NCBI GenBank assembly: GCA_020638675.1
Contig: JACKID010000001.1
Span: 1,674,001 to 1,738,000 of the forward strand
Source of the DNA: Planctomycetota bacterium
GTDB lineage: Bacteria; Planctomycetota; UBA8742; UBA2392
Direction: 5' to 3'
Length of the DNA: 64,000 nt
The translations under genes and the position numbers were made by a program. A model generated the notes under the pieces. The model did no database searches. It saw only the letters and a program-made list of their open reading frames with translations, and was not told the DNA's origin. Within the stretch, counting starts at the first letter, position 1. Every line of letters begins with the position of its first letter. Shown here piece after piece: positions 17,403 through 26,516 of the stretch.

Positions 17403-18271
17403 ATCTGGTTCTTGGGGTCGTGAAGCACGTCGTGGTAGGCGTTGGCGATCTTGATGGTGAGTGAGCCGGGGGTGAACTTGATTTTCTCGCGCCCGATGTA
17501 GCCCACCGGCATCACGTCGCGCGTGGTGCCGGTGATGAATACTTCATCGGCGTTCAGCAGTTCGTCGCGTGTGAACACGCCTTCTTCGCACGTCAGCCCG
17601 AGGTCCTTGCAGACCTGCAGGATGAAGCCGCGCGTGACGCCCTCAAGCAGGCCTTCCTTCAATGCAGGCGTCTTCACCACGCCGTCCTTCACGAAGAACA
17701 CATTGCTCGTCGTGGCCTCGGTAATGTGGCCCTGCACGTTCAGCATGATCGCTTCGGTCGCGCCCGCGGCCCGTGCCTCCTTCAGCGCGAGAACGTTGTT
17801 CAGGTAGTTGCCGGACTTGATGGCGGGGTCGGTGGCCTGCTTGGCGTTGCGGCGCACTTCGGCCAGCACGACCTTGCAGCCGTGGGCGTAGTCTTCATCG
17901 GGCCACTTGTTGAGCGGCTTGGCGATGCCGATCACGTTCTGCTTTTCGCACTGCGTGTAGTCGAGACTCAGCGGGCCGACGCCGCGGGTGATAATGATGC
18001 GCAGGTAGGACTCACCGCTTGCGCGCTTCGCGTGAAGGTCGCGCCAGCGGTCGAGGTACCATTCGTCCGACTGCTGCAGCGGCATCTCGAGCGAGTTGGC
18101 GCTGTTGTGCAGTCGCTTCAGGTGACGGTCGGCCGCGAACAGCTTGCCGTTCACCGTGCGCACGACTTCATAGATGCTGTCGCCGAACAGGAAGCCGTGG
18201 TCGAGCACGCTGATGTTCGCGTCGCGCTCTTCCACGAACTGCCCGTTGATGCTGATGGTGTAGTCGCTCAT
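17399..18271 (-). CDS. Class IV aminotransferase (branched-chain or D-amino acid type)
   Basis: A 290-residue PLP enzyme. The cofactor Lys is Lys152 in AIKSGNYLNNVLALKEA. The class IV signature is IMLNVQGHITEATTSNVFF (about 176-194), with Glu185 contacting PLP nitrogen. GDSIYEVVRTVNGKLF (30-45) and the arginine-containing loop fit either branched-chain aminotransferase, D-alanine transaminase or aminodeoxychorismate lyase. LNNVLA after the lysine leans toward the D-amino-acid transaminase branch, but the call is left open. The ATG at 18271 overlaps the stop of the prepilin peptidase gene by 4 bases. Downstream it overlaps the lipid kinase. Confidence 0.85.
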   Translation of the reverse strand: MSDYTISINGQFVEERDANISVLDHGFLFGDSIYEVVRTVNGKLFAADRHLKRLHNSANSLEMPLQQSDEWYLDRWRDLHAKRASGESYLRIIITRGVGPLSLDYTQCEKQNVIGIAKPLNKWPDEDYAHGCKVVLAEVRRNAKQATDPAIKSGNYLNNVLALKEARAAGATEAIMLNVQGHITEATTSNVFFVKDGVVKTPALKEGLLEGVTRGFILQVCKDLGLTCEEGVFTRDELLNADEVFITGTTRDVMPVGYIGREKIKFTPGSLTIKIANAYHDVLHDPKNQM

Positions 18272-19209
18272 GCCGCGCTCTTGAGGAAATCCATGTACTT
18301 GTCCCACAACCAAAGAATCCGGTCCATGCCGATGGCCGCGACCACTGCGCCCAGCGTCAGGTAAGGCCCGAACGGCGTGAAGTGCCCCTTCTTCTTGAGC
18401 AGCTGCGCGCTGCCGAAGATCGCGCCGACAAAGATCGCGATGAAGAACGCCGCAACCAGCTTCGGCCAGCCAAGCATCACGCCGAGCAGCAGCATAAGCT
18501 TCACGTCGCCGAATCCCATGGTCTCTCCGCCCATCTCGGCGGCGCGCTTGGCGAACACGACGTTTGAAATCTTGCCGATGAACCACAGCCCGAACGCCGC
18601 CGCAAAGCCCGCGACGAGCGCGCTGACCAGGCTGTCGAGCCACACCGTGCCCCAGCCGAAGATCAGGTGGGCGTGTTCGTGCCCGGCGATGGCGCCGAAG
18701 TTCAAGGCCGGTTCATCGGCGGCAAAGGGGATGAACACGATCAGCGGGCCGAGCGTCAGCTTGTCCGGGATCGTCTGCAGGTCGAGGTCAATCAGCGCCC
18801 ACGGCAAAAGCACGCTGATGATCAGGAAGATGTGCAGCACCGTCAGCCACGCCAGCGGCTGGTCGGAGATGTTGCCGTCGCTGAACAGCACCCGCCACAT
18901 GGCCAGCGTGAACAGCAAGGCCGTCAGCAGCTCGACGGCCGGGTAGCGCATTCCGAATTTCACGCCGCAGTAGCGGCATTTGCCGCGCAGCCAGATCCAG
19001 CCGACGATCGGCAGGTTGTCGTTCCACTTGAGCTGCGTCTTGCAACTGGGGCAGAAGCTGCGCTTGGGTTTGTTGATCGAAAGGCAGTTGCGCGGCAGGC
19101 GATAGACGACGACGTTCAGGAAGCTGCCGACGAACGAGCCGACAAGAAACGCCCAGGCCAGCCAGAACCAGGGCGGCATCATTCCGATGATTTCGAAGAC
19201 TTCGCTCAT
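18268..19209 (-). CDS. pilD: Type IV prepilin peptidase
   Basis: A 313-residue inner-membrane aspartic protease that removes leader peptides from type IV pilin or type II secretion pseudopilins and N-methylates the new end. The cytoplasmic zinc motif is intact (Cys53, Cys56, Cys78, Cys81). The catalytic aspartates fall in LIDLDLQTIPD (Asp141 or 143) and MGFGDVKLM (Asp235). GSFLNVVVYRLP (28-39) is typical. About 7-8 hydrophobic segments. A longer-than-usual loop (about 165-190) contains GHEHAHLIFG. No pilin or assembly genes are nearby. It is translationally coupled at both ends. Confidence 0.93.
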   Translation of the reverse strand: MSEVFEIIGMMPPWFWLAWAFLVGSFVGSFLNVVVYRLPRNCLSINKPKRSFCPSCKTQLKWNDNLPIVGWIWLRGKCRYCGVKFGMRYPAVELLTALLFTLAMWRVLFSDGNISDQPLAWLTVLHIFLIISVLLPWALIDLDLQTIPDKLTLGPLIVFIPFAADEPALNFGAIAGHEHAHLIFGWGTVWLDSLVSALVAGFAAAFGLWFIGKISNVVFAKRAAEMGGETMGFGDVKLMLLLGVMLGWPKLVAAFFIAIFVGAIFGSAQLLKKKGHFTPFGPYLTLGAVVAAIGMDRILWLWDKYMDFLKSAA

Positions 19210-21218
19210 TTAGAGCGAAACTGTGCCAGCTTGTCGGCGATTTCGCCAGCCAAGTCCCGAGGACGCTGGTCTTTGGGCACGATCACCAGGTGCGCCGCCT
19301 TCAGGTAAAGCTCGCGGCGGCGGGCCAGCACTTCGTGCACTTCCTCAGTGACGGGCTTGCCGGTTAGCGAGGGGCGGTCTTCGTCGCTGCTCAATCGCTT
19401 CACCAGGGTCTCTTCCGGCACGTCGAGGAAGATGACCAGCCCGGTGCTGCGCATCTGCTTGATGTTGGCCTCGGTCTCAATGCAGCCGCCGCCTGACGCG
19501 ATGACGCCGTCCGGCTTGGTGGCGGCTACCTTGGCCAGGGCGTCGGCCTCAAGTTTGCGGAACTTCTCTTCACCCTGCTCGCTGAAGATCCTGCGGATGG
19601 AGGTGCCGCCCAGCAGCTCGATCTGTGAATCCACGTCGAGCGCGCGGCGGCGCAGCTTGATCGCCAGCTCGCGCGCCAGCGAAGACTTGCCCGCGCCGCG
19701 ATAGCCGACCAGCCAGATGTGCTCCGAGCGCTTGGGCGGCTCCTCGACTTCGAAGGCCAGCGAGTAGCCGAAGATCTTCGCCTGCAGCGCGGCCTGGCGG
19801 CGCAGCATGCCGAGCCCGTTGAACGCCTTGAACTTGCTCTTGGCCGCCATGGTCAGCAGCGGCGTGTCTTCGGGCTCATAGATCAGGTCGAACACCAGCG
19901 CGTCGTGTGCCAGCACCGGCTGCAGCTTCTGCCAGGGCAGAGCAATCTCGCCTTCATGCTCGCCCTCCATGCCGCAGGGCGTGGTGTTGATCAGCAGGTC
20001 GACCCTGGAGGTCACCTCACCCGGGTCAGCCACCGGCGTGCCGCCGAGGTCCTTGCACAGCATCTCGGCCTGCTCGGGACGGCGCGCCCAGACGTTCACG
20101 GCGACGCCCTCATTGCGAAGCCCGTAGACGACCGACCTGGCGGAGCCCCCGGCGCCCAGCACCAGCGCGGTGCGTCCGAACAGCGGATACTTGTAGCTGT
20201 TCTTGAGCTCATCTACGAAGCCCTGCACATCTGTGTTGCGACCGCGGTAGCCCGGCCCGTCGAGCTTGATCATCGTGTTGACGGAGCGCGTGGCCTCGGC
20301 CGCTTCGTCGAACTTCGCGCAGCGCGAGACGACCGCCTCCTTGAACGGGACAGTCACGCTGGCGCCGACCAGTTTCACGCCGCGTGCGAAGTCAACGAAG
20401 TCCTGCACGTCGGTTGCAGCAAGCGGCAGATATACGCGCCGCTGCTGCGCCGTCTTGAGCGCGAAGTTGTGCATTGCCGGGCTGAGGCTGTGCCCGACAT
20501 GCTCGCCGGTTATCCCGAACAGCTCGTAGTCGCTGTCGAGCTCCGGGGCGCGGTAGAGGTTTACGAGGCGCTGGAAGTCGATCATCCCCGGCGCGACCGT
20601 GCCGCTGCCGAGCGACGCGTACGTCATGCGGCTGCCCCACATGAGCGCGAGGATGCGCGACGGCACCCCGTATTCGCCCATCAGGAACGCCGTGGCGTCC
20701 ATGCGGTCGCTGAGGAAGTCGCGCACCGCAAGGTTGTCTTTCAGGCACCTGGCTGTGCCGACGATCTTGAAAATCTTGCCGCCTTCGAGCGCCAGCTCGT
20801 TGGCGACCGCCTCAAAGTCGGGCACGCCTTCGAAGTCGTGGTAGCTGCGGATGATCTTCGAATCCGGCACGTCGGCCTTCACGCCGTGCTCGACATCTAC
20901 GTAGTCGCAGACCTGGCCGCACAGCTTCAGGATCTGCAGGCGTTGCTTCTCGTCGCCGTTGAACTCGCCCCGCTCCGACTTGCGGCGGCAGGTGCCGATG
21001 ATGATCGGCGGCGGGCAGGTCTCATTGATGTCGGACGTCAGCCACGCGATGTGTTCCGTGAACTTGGCGCGGTCGTTGAGCACGACGTGCCACATGGCGC
21101 CGAGGTCGAGCCGCAGCTCGACGCCGGTGCGCGCAGGGTACTCGGGAATGGTCTGCGGGCGGCGAGTGTCCGCCGCGAACGGCGTGACTCCGACGACCAG
21201 GGGATGATGCTTGGACAA
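19206..21218 (-). CDS. Trifunctional shikimate-pathway protein: AroD-AroE-AroK
   Basis: A 670-residue fusion of three consecutive enzymes. Residues 1-225: type I 3-dehydroquinate dehydratase, with His127 in SYHDFEG and the Schiff-base Lys151 in IFKIVGTA. Residues 232-490: shikimate dehydrogenase, with GEHVGHSLSPAMHN (Ser244, Ser246), Lys293 in VTVPFKEA, Asp330 in NTDVQGF and NADP loop GAGGSA (355-360). Residues 498-670: shikimate kinase, with Walker A GYRGAGKSS (505-513), Asp528 and Asp530, GGG 576-578 and DRPSL (614-618). All key residues are present, so each unit should be active. Its stop overlaps the start of pilD. Bifunctional AroD-AroE is known in plants and some bacteria; the appended kinase is unusual. 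Confidence 0.93.
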   Translation of the reverse strand: MSKHHPLVVGVTPFAADTRRPQTIPEYPARTGVELRLDLGAMWHVVLNDRAKFTEHIAWLTSDINETCPPPIIIGTCRRKSERGEFNGDEKQRLQILKLCGQVCDYVDVEHGVKADVPDSKIIRSYHDFEGVPDFEAVANELALEGGKIFKIVGTARCLKDNLAVRDFLSDRMDATAFLMGEYGVPSRILALMWGSRMTYASLGSGTVAPGMIDFQRLVNLYRAPELDSDYELFGITGEHVGHSLSPAMHNFALKTAQQRRVYLPLAATDVQDFVDFARGVKLVGASVTVPFKEAVVSRCAKFDEAAEATRSVNTMIKLDGPGYRGRNTDVQGFVDELKNSYKYPLFGRTALVLGAGGSARSVVYGLRNEGVAVNVWARRPEQAEMLCKDLGGTPVADPGEVTSRVDLLINTTPCGMEGEHEGEIALPWQKLQPVLAHDALVFDLIYEPEDTPLLTMAAKSKFKAFNGLGMLRRQAALQAKIFGYSLAFEVEEPPKRSEHIWLVGYRGAGKSSLARELAIKLRRRALDVDSQIELLGGTSIRRIFSEQGEEKFRKLEADALAKVAATKPDGVIASGGGCIETEANIKQMRSTGLVIFLDVPEETLVKRLSSDEDRPSLTGKPVTEEVHEVLARRRELYLKAAHLVIVPKDQRPRDLAGEIADKLAQFRSK

Positions 21219-21282
21219 GTTGAGACTCCCGACGCCCCCACGGCGAACAGTGCGGGAATTGTAGTGGTATGGTTCGTGAAAT

Positions 21283-22689
21283 CTAGCGCGTGCGTGCGCC
21301 GGCGCCTTCGCCCATCAGGGTCCGGCGCAAGTGCTCAACCTCATCATTGAGCGCAGCGGACTTGCGGACCTTCTCTTCGATGGCCTGCACGGCGAAAACA
21401 ACCGTCGTGTGATTTTTGCCGCCGAAGAAGCGACCGATTTCCTTGAGGCTGTAGCTGGTCAACTTCCGCGCGAGGAACATGCACACCTGCCGGGCAAGCG
21501 CTACCGGGCGCTTGCGCAGGCGGCTGTGAAGCTGCGTGCTCGTAACACCGTAGTGGGCGATGACGACATTCTCGATGTCCGTCAGGTCGACCATGCGGCT
21601 GCGGCTGCTGAGGAAGTCCTGCAGTGCCTGCTCGGCCAGTTGCAGTGTGACCTTCTCGCCGGTCAGCCCCGCCAGCGCTACGAGGCGCGTGACGTAGCCT
21701 TCCATCTCGCGCACGTTGCAGTCGAGCTTGTCGGCCAGGAACTCGATGACCGCCTGCGGGAACAGTTGGCGGTGGCCTTCCAGCTTGCTCTTGATGATGG
21801 CGAGGCGCGTGACCTTCGGCGGCAGCTCAATCTCGGCGATCATGCCCTGCATGAAACGCGTCGTCAGATGCTCCATGAATTCTTCGAGGTCGCGCGGGTG
21901 CTGATCGCTGGCGAGCACCACTTGCTTGCCCGCCTGCTCAAGCGCGTTCAGCGTGTGCAGCAGCTCCTGCTGGCTGGCGTCCTTGCCCGCCAGGAAGTGC
22001 AGGTCGTCGATGATCAGCACGTCCATGTTGCGGAAGCGCTGGCGGAACGGCTCGACGTCGCGCTTCTGCAGCGCCTGCACGTACTGGTTCACGAAGTACT
22101 CGGCCGGGATGTACAGCGTTTCTTTCGATGGAAAGCGCTCCAGCATTTCGCGGGCGATGCCCTGCAGCAGGTGCGATTTGCCGACGCCGGTTCGTCCAAA
22201 GACAAACAACGGGTTGAAGCTGTCACCGGGCTTGCGCGCGACTTCCCACGCGCAGTTGAACGCGAGCTGGTTGTTCGGGCCGACGATGACGCGGTCGAGC
22301 GTGTAGCGCTCGTTCAGGTTGAAGATCTGCTTCGGCACCGGCTCGGTCTTCGGCGAGGTGCGCGAAGTCGGGCTGGGCTCGCCGGCCGCGCGGCGTGCGG
22401 TTTCTTCCTGCTTTCTGAGCTGGCGGAAGAGGTGGCCGTTGACGCTGTACTTGATGTCGCCCGGGCGGAAGCCGACGACGCGGTTGACGCTGTCGAGGAT
22501 TTCGCCGGTGAACTGGCTCTTCAGCCAGTCGCTGACAACCAGGTTGGGTACGCCGACTTCGATGAGTTCCGGCTCAAGGCGGACGATCAGGGTGTTACGC
22601 AGCCAGAGGTTGAAGACTTCCTCGCCAACGTGTTCCTGCAGGTCGGTGAGGACCTTGTTCCAATGCTCTTTGGCGAGTAACTCAGTCAC
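21283..22689 (-). CDS. dnaA: Chromosomal replication initiator DnaA
   Basis: Opens oriC in its ATP form. From GTG at 22689, which has a good ribosome site (GGTGGAGAG), it is 468 residues, a normal length. Domain I about 1-85 (HWNKVLTDLQEHVGEEVFNLWL), a short linker, then AAA+ domain: Walker A GRTGVGKS (165-172), Walker B IIDD (226-229), sensor region TTRFMQGMIAEIELP. C-terminal DNA-binding domain contains IGRFFGGKNHTTVVFAVQ; the signature is KNHTTV rather than the common RDHTTV. dnaN, recF and gyrB do not follow; the neighbour is the Aro fusion, 64 bases downstream. Confidence 0.95.
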   Translation of the reverse strand: MTELLAKEHWNKVLTDLQEHVGEEVFNLWLRNTLIVRLEPELIEVGVPNLVVSDWLKSQFTGEILDSVNRVVGFRPGDIKYSVNGHLFRQLRKQEETARRAAGEPSPTSRTSPKTEPVPKQIFNLNERYTLDRVIVGPNNQLAFNCAWEVARKPGDSFNPLFVFGRTGVGKSHLLQGIAREMLERFPSKETLYIPAEYFVNQYVQALQKRDVEPFRQRFRNMDVLIIDDLHFLAGKDASQQELLHTLNALEQAGKQVVLASDQHPRDLEEFMEHLTTRFMQGMIAEIELPPKVTRLAIIKSKLEGHRQLFPQAVIEFLADKLDCNVREMEGYVTRLVALAGLTGEKVTLQLAEQALQDFLSSRSRMVDLTDIENVVIAHYGVTSTQLHSRLRKRPVALARQVCMFLARKLTSYSLKEIGRFFGGKNHTTVVFAVQAIEEKVRKSAALNDEVEHLRRTLMGEGAGARTR

Positions 22690-23038
22690 GCATTCTCTCC
22701 ACCTGATGTCGGGAATGGTTCCCGTATCAAGCGCACTCTGACACGTTGATGAACAGTAGCCCCCGCCAGTGTTTCGTAGTGTCCTTCCGGTGGACGGGCG
22801 AAAGTAGCACCGCGGAACAGTGTCGTCAAATCCCGTTAGCAAGTCGGTTAGAACTGGCTTGAAATGGCTGGTTTGCGGGAAGTGGCGGAGCAGTGTCGCG
22901 GTGGCGTGCGCGCGCGTGTTGCACGGCTTTTTCGCTTGACAAATTCAAGGCGTTCGAAAGCGCTCGCATACTTTTCCACAGCAATCAACGGCAAACGTTT
23001 CGGGTGGCCAAGCCCGGCGAATTTCGCAAAGTGACGCC
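22690..23038. other. dnaA upstream intergenic region, one DnaA-box-like site
   Basis: 349 bases between the divergent dnaA and a small gene. One site at 22972-22980 (TTTTCCACA) differs from the DnaA box TTATCCACA by one base. TTGACA occurs at 22936-22941 on the plus strand, but no well-spaced -10 follows. No cluster of boxes and no strong AT-rich tract are visible, so this is not a convincing oriC. Confidence 0.3.
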
Positions 23039-23395
23039 ATGGAGAAACGCTCGCTCTATCGCGCCGCACACCAGGCCGCCGAGGCCTACCGCCACGACGT
23101 GGTGCAGCGCATGGGGCAGGGGCACAGCACAGCGGCCGTCGCCGAGTGGAACCAGCTGCGGTTCTGGCTGTGGGTGGTGGATCGCGCGATCGAGCACGTG
23201 GAAGGCAAAGTGTTCTGGCACGAGTGCGGGCGGCGGAATTTCTCGCGAGTGAGCCAGCGCCCCGAGCTGGAAACGGCGATCCGCAAGCTGCGCAAGCTGC
23301 AGTCCCGCCTGCAGGTCGACGGGCTGCCGACGTTCAAGCAGAAGGAAGAGATCCTGCGAGAACTCGCCCGCTGCGCGAACCTGCTGCTGGAATGA
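23039..23395 (+). CDS. Small helical protein of unknown function
   Basis: A 118-residue, basic, mostly helical protein with no membrane segment. It contains four Trp/aromatic-rich stretches (NQLRFWLWVVDRAIEHVEGK) and a Lys/Arg/Gln-rich C-terminal half (TAIRKLRKLQSRLQVDG). Strong third-position GC bias in this frame supports coding. It is divergent from dnaA. No family recognised; nucleic-acid binding is only a guess from charge. The 150 bases after it hold nothing I can identify. Confidence 0.55.
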   Translation: MEKRSLYRAAHQAAEAYRHDVVQRMGQGHSTAAVAEWNQLRFWLWVVDRAIEHVEGKVFWHECGRRNFSRVSQRPELETAIRKLRKLQSRLQVDGLPTFKQKEEILRELARCANLLLE

Positions 23396-23545
23396 GTGCT
23401 GCGGTCGATGCTTTCCAGTCGATGGTCAATGGCGACTGCCGTGCGTGACCACCGACTATCAACCCGAAACAAAGGCGCCTAAGCATCGTGGCGGGATCAG
23501 GCTGCGAAGTATCCGGCCGCGATACTGGCGCGCCGTTCGCTGCCC

Positions 23546-24013
23546 CTAAGCTTTCTTCCACTCCACGGCGCCGTCGGGAAGCATGTAGAAGATGATCATC
23601 TTGCCGCCTTTCACGGACGGCACGTGCTGGCTGCCGGGTGCGAAGACCGCCCAGCCTTCCTTGAACCCGCAGAAGCTCGGCTCACCATCCAGCGCGATCA
23701 GGCAATTCACTTCGCCCTTGGTGTGCTTGTGCCACGGCCCGTCGCCCCAGAGCATCACAGCGTCGATGCTGTAGCCCTTGCCGGCTTCCGGCTTGGCCAC
23801 GCGCGAGAACCTGCTGTCACCGGCTTCCTTGCCGCACAGCCATCCTTCGCTCAGCCCCTGATCCGCCAGCGCCTTCAGCTTCTCGCCGAAGTCCGTGTGC
23901 AGCGGAAACTCCATGTCGAGGGTTTCCTTGGCTGCTCCGGGCTCGCTCAGGTCCAGTGTCTTCAAGCGCTCAAGGACAGGCGAGAGCGCGTCTATGATTC
24001 CTTCATTTCCCAT
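23546..24013 (-). CDS. DUF4863 family protein (4-hydroxylaminobenzoate lyase-like cupin)
   Basis: A 155-residue protein. The pattern EGWLCGKEAGDSRFSRV, then GPWHKHTKGEVNCLIALDG, then PGSQHVPSVKGGKMIIFYML and PDGAVEW matches what I know of the DUF4863/PnbB family, small cupin-like proteins that include 4-hydroxylaminobenzoate lyase. Metal ligands are probably the His residues in WHKHTKGE and SQHVP. No nitroaromatic pathway is nearby, so the true substrate is unknown. The start is 2 bases after the stop of the upstream membrane protein gene, suggesting co-transcription. Confidence 0.65.
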   Translation of the reverse strand: MGNEGIIDALSPVLERLKTLDLSEPGAAKETLDMEFPLHTDFGEKLKALADQGLSEGWLCGKEAGDSRFSRVAKPEAGKGYSIDAVMLWGDGPWHKHTKGEVNCLIALDGEPSFCGFKEGWAVFAPGSQHVPSVKGGKMIIFYMLPDGAVEWKKA

Positions 24014-24015
24014 GG

Positions 24016-25110
24016 CTACTCTTCGAAATTGTCAACCTGGTCGGGCTGGCCGAAACTGCCTAGAGGCTTGCCCTGGTCGCTGATCTTGTACTTGTGAGTA
24101 TTGCCCGTGCTCTGGTCCGGGTCGTAGCTGTATTCATCGGCGGACTGGTCGTACTGGTCGCCGCCGCCGAGCGTGCTGCCCTTTGCGGACAGCCCCAGTT
24201 GCTCGGTGCCGCCGCCCTTCCGTGGCTGAGCCGGCCCCTGCGGCTTGCCGCCGCCGACCACGAGATTGCCGTCAATGTCCGTGTTGATCACCTTGGTTGT
24301 ACCCATGTTCTTGGCATCGACGCGGTCCTTGAACATGTTGTCGCCTACCCGAAGCGCGGCGAAGACTTCCCTGCGTGTGGCCTCATCCTGCGCGACCCAC
24401 GGCGCGTACGGCACCAGTTTGTGGAACAGCAGGTACTGGCCCGGCGCCTGCGTCATGAACCAGACAATGTCGCCGCGCTGAAGCTCATGTACGGCCGTCC
24501 ATTCAATGCCCACCAGTTCAGCGCCACTGCCGCGGTTGATGTGAAGCGCGACAATCTCCGGCGGCGCGGTCTTGTGGGTGCTGCGGTCAAACACCTTGGC
24601 AAGGATTCCGCCGCCGCTGCCCTTGATGATTGAGCCGGTAACAGAGCCGATGCCGGCCGGGCCCACCACTTTCTCGATCAGCGGGCGGGTGCCGTAGACC
24701 AGCACGCCCGGAATGAAGGTACCGAAGCGGTACTTGTTGATGCGCGGCAGTTCAAGCAACAGGATGATTCCGGCCACGGCGGCCAGAAGCACGCCGACGC
24801 TGGCGTAGACGTAGCGAATCGCCCCTGCCTCTGCCGTGAAGATCAGCATCGCGATGCCGACCCATGCCAGCCCCGCCACGATCGCGCCAGCCAGGGCGTA
24901 GATTGCCATCTTGGCCCGCGGCTCCAGTGGCCGCGGCGTGGCCTGCGGGCGCGGAACGACGTTGCCTGCCGGAGCGATGAATGCTTCGGTCTGGCGCTTG
25001 TAGATCTCGGGAAGGCGGCCCGGCGCCCGACGCGGGACCTTCTCCGTTGGCGCATCCGGGTGAAACGGTTGCTTGCCGTCGCCGGATTCCCAGGGTGCGA
25101 GGTCAGGCAT
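24016..25110 (-). CDS. Membrane protein of unknown function with two TM segments
   Basis: A 364-residue protein. A Pro-rich cytoplasmic lead (1-66) is followed by two transmembrane helices (about 67-91 and 97-121). The soluble remainder has a beta-rich part with LHINRGSGAELVGIEWTAV, PGQYLLFHKLVPYAPW and LRVGDNMFKDRVDAKNMGT; the C-terminal 60 residues are Gly/Gln/Asp-rich and probably disordered. ATG at 25110 (MPDLAPW) is chosen over an upstream start at 25158 because the latter adds an unlikely stretch. No family recognised. Transcribed with the DUF4863 gene. Confidence 0.7.
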   Translation of the reverse strand: MPDLAPWESGDGKQPFHPDAPTEKVPRRAPGRLPEIYKRQTEAFIAPAGNVVPRPQATPRPLEPRAKMAIYALAGAIVAGLAWVGIAMLIFTAEAGAIRYVYASVGVLLAAVAGIILLLELPRINKYRFGTFIPGVLVYGTRPLIEKVVGPAGIGSVTGSIIKGSGGGILAKVFDRSTHKTAPPEIVALHINRGSGAELVGIEWTAVHELQRGDIVWFMTQAPGQYLLFHKLVPYAPWVAQDEATRREVFAALRVGDNMFKDRVDAKNMGTTKVINTDIDGNLVVGGGKPQGPAQPRKGGGTEQLGLSAKGSTLGGGDQYDQSADEYSYDPDQSTGNTHKYKISDQGKPLGSFGQPDQVDNFEE

Positions 25111-25183
25111 AGTTTGTTCCACAGTGAAGTGTGCTTGGAGTGTAGCAGATATCCGCAAGCGCGGCAGATTCCAGGAACGAAAC

Positions 25184-25216
25184 CGGGGCAGGAGACGCGA
25201 ACGTCACCCTGCCCCG
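25184..25216 (-). terminator. Terminator after ald
   Basis: A 9-bp stem, CGGGGCAGG with CCTGCCCCG, and a 15-base loop, 18 bases past the ald stop on the minus strand. It is followed on that strand by GTTTCGTTCC, a modest T-rich tail. Confidence 0.6.
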
Positions 25217-25234
25217 TTTGGCGTCGCGCGGCCG

Positions 25235-26341
25235 CTACAGCGACAGCGGCGCGTATTCCATGCCGAAGGCTTCCGCCACGGCCTGGTAGGTGATTTTGCC
25301 GCCGACTACGTTCAGCCCGGTGCGAATCTCGCCCCACTTCTTGGCCGCTTCCTTCCAGCCAAGCTTGGCGATTTCCACGGCATAGCGCGTGGTCGCGTTG
25401 GTCAGCGCGAACGTGCTGGTGCGTCCGACCGCGCCCGGCATGTTCGCCACGCAGTAGTGCACCACGCCGTCCACGATGTAGGTCGGGTTACTGTGGGTGG
25501 TCGCCTTGGTGGTCTCGACGCAGCCACCCTGGTCGACCGCCACGTCCACGATCACCGCGCCCTGTTTCATGTTGCTCAGGTCTTCGCGGCGGATCAGCGA
25601 CGGGGCCTTTGCGCCCGGGATCAGAACCGCGCCGACAACCAGGTCGGCCGTGCGGATTTCCTCGCGGATGTTGTAGGCGTTGCTGTAGATCTCCACCACG
25701 TTGGCGGGCAGCACGTCGTCGAGGTAGCGCAGGCGGTCGAGGCTGACGTCCATAATGGTGACGCGCGCGCCGATGCCGGCCGCCATCTTGGCCGCGTTGG
25801 TGCCGACCACGCCGCCGCCGATGATCACGACCTTGCCCGGCTCAACGCCCGGCACGCCGCCGAGCAGGATGCCGCGGCCTTCGGTCGGGCGCTCGAGGTA
25901 CTTGGCGCCTTCCTGCACGCTCATGCGACCCGCGACTTCGGACATCGGCGTAAGCAACGGCAGCCCGCCGCGCTTGTCTTCCATGGTCTCGTAGGCCACG
26001 CAGATCGCGCCGGTCTTGAGCATGCCTTCGGTCAGCTCTTTGGAAGCCGCGAAGTGGAAGTACGTGTAGACGATCTGGTCCTTCTTGATCAGCGCGTACT
26101 CGGCCGGCTGCGGCTCTTTGACCTTCACGATCATGTCCGCGGCGGCGAAGACTTCCTTGGCGCTGGCCAGCAGCTTGGCGCCGGCCTGCTCAAAGTCCTC
26201 GTCCAGGATGCCGCTGCCGAGGCCCGCGCCGACTTCTACGAACACCTCGTGGCCTGCGGTGGTCAGTGCGTGAACGCCCGCTGGCACCATGCCTACGCGG
26301 TACTCGTGATCCTTGATTTCGCGGGGAATTCCGACCTTCAT
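25235..26341 (-). CDS. ald: Alanine dehydrogenase
   Basis: NAD-dependent interconversion of L-alanine with pyruvate and ammonia. 368 residues, the normal length. Substrate-site residues are all in their usual positions: Arg15 in IPREIKDHEYRV, Lys75 in VKVKEPQ and His96 in YFHFAAS. The dinucleotide fold is seen in VVIIGGGVVGTNAA (about 168-181). ATG at 26341 has an AGGAG site 8 bases upstream. Usually serves in nitrogen or carbon turnover. Monocistronic, with its own terminator. Confidence 0.95.
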   Translation of the reverse strand: MKVGIPREIKDHEYRVGMVPAGVHALTTAGHEVFVEVGAGLGSGILDEDFEQAGAKLLASAKEVFAAADMIVKVKEPQPAEYALIKKDQIVYTYFHFAASKELTEGMLKTGAICVAYETMEDKRGGLPLLTPMSEVAGRMSVQEGAKYLERPTEGRGILLGGVPGVEPGKVVIIGGGVVGTNAAKMAAGIGARVTIMDVSLDRLRYLDDVLPANVVEIYSNAYNIREEIRTADLVVGAVLIPGAKAPSLIRREDLSNMKQGAVIVDVAVDQGGCVETTKATTHSNPTYIVDGVVHYCVANMPGAVGRTSTFALTNATTRYAVEIAKLGWKEAAKKWGEIRTGLNVVGGKITYQAVAEAFGMEYAPLSL

Positions 26342-26516
26342 GGCTGCTCCTGGTACAGTGGGGCGCGCGTTATAACGCTGCTTGACCAGCGCTGCAACGG
26401 AGGCGACACCTTGCAGCAGGCGCAGCGTGTGGTTGGATAGTAGTCCCTGAAAGCGGCCGCGCCCGCCATCGCCGAGGGCAAGGTGGGCAAGCCGCGCACT
26501 CCCCCGGAGACTTGCA

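Noticed and set aside
22690..23038. Replication origin upstream of dnaA
   Set aside because: Only one near-match to a DnaA box, no AT-rich unwinding tract and no dnaN beside it.
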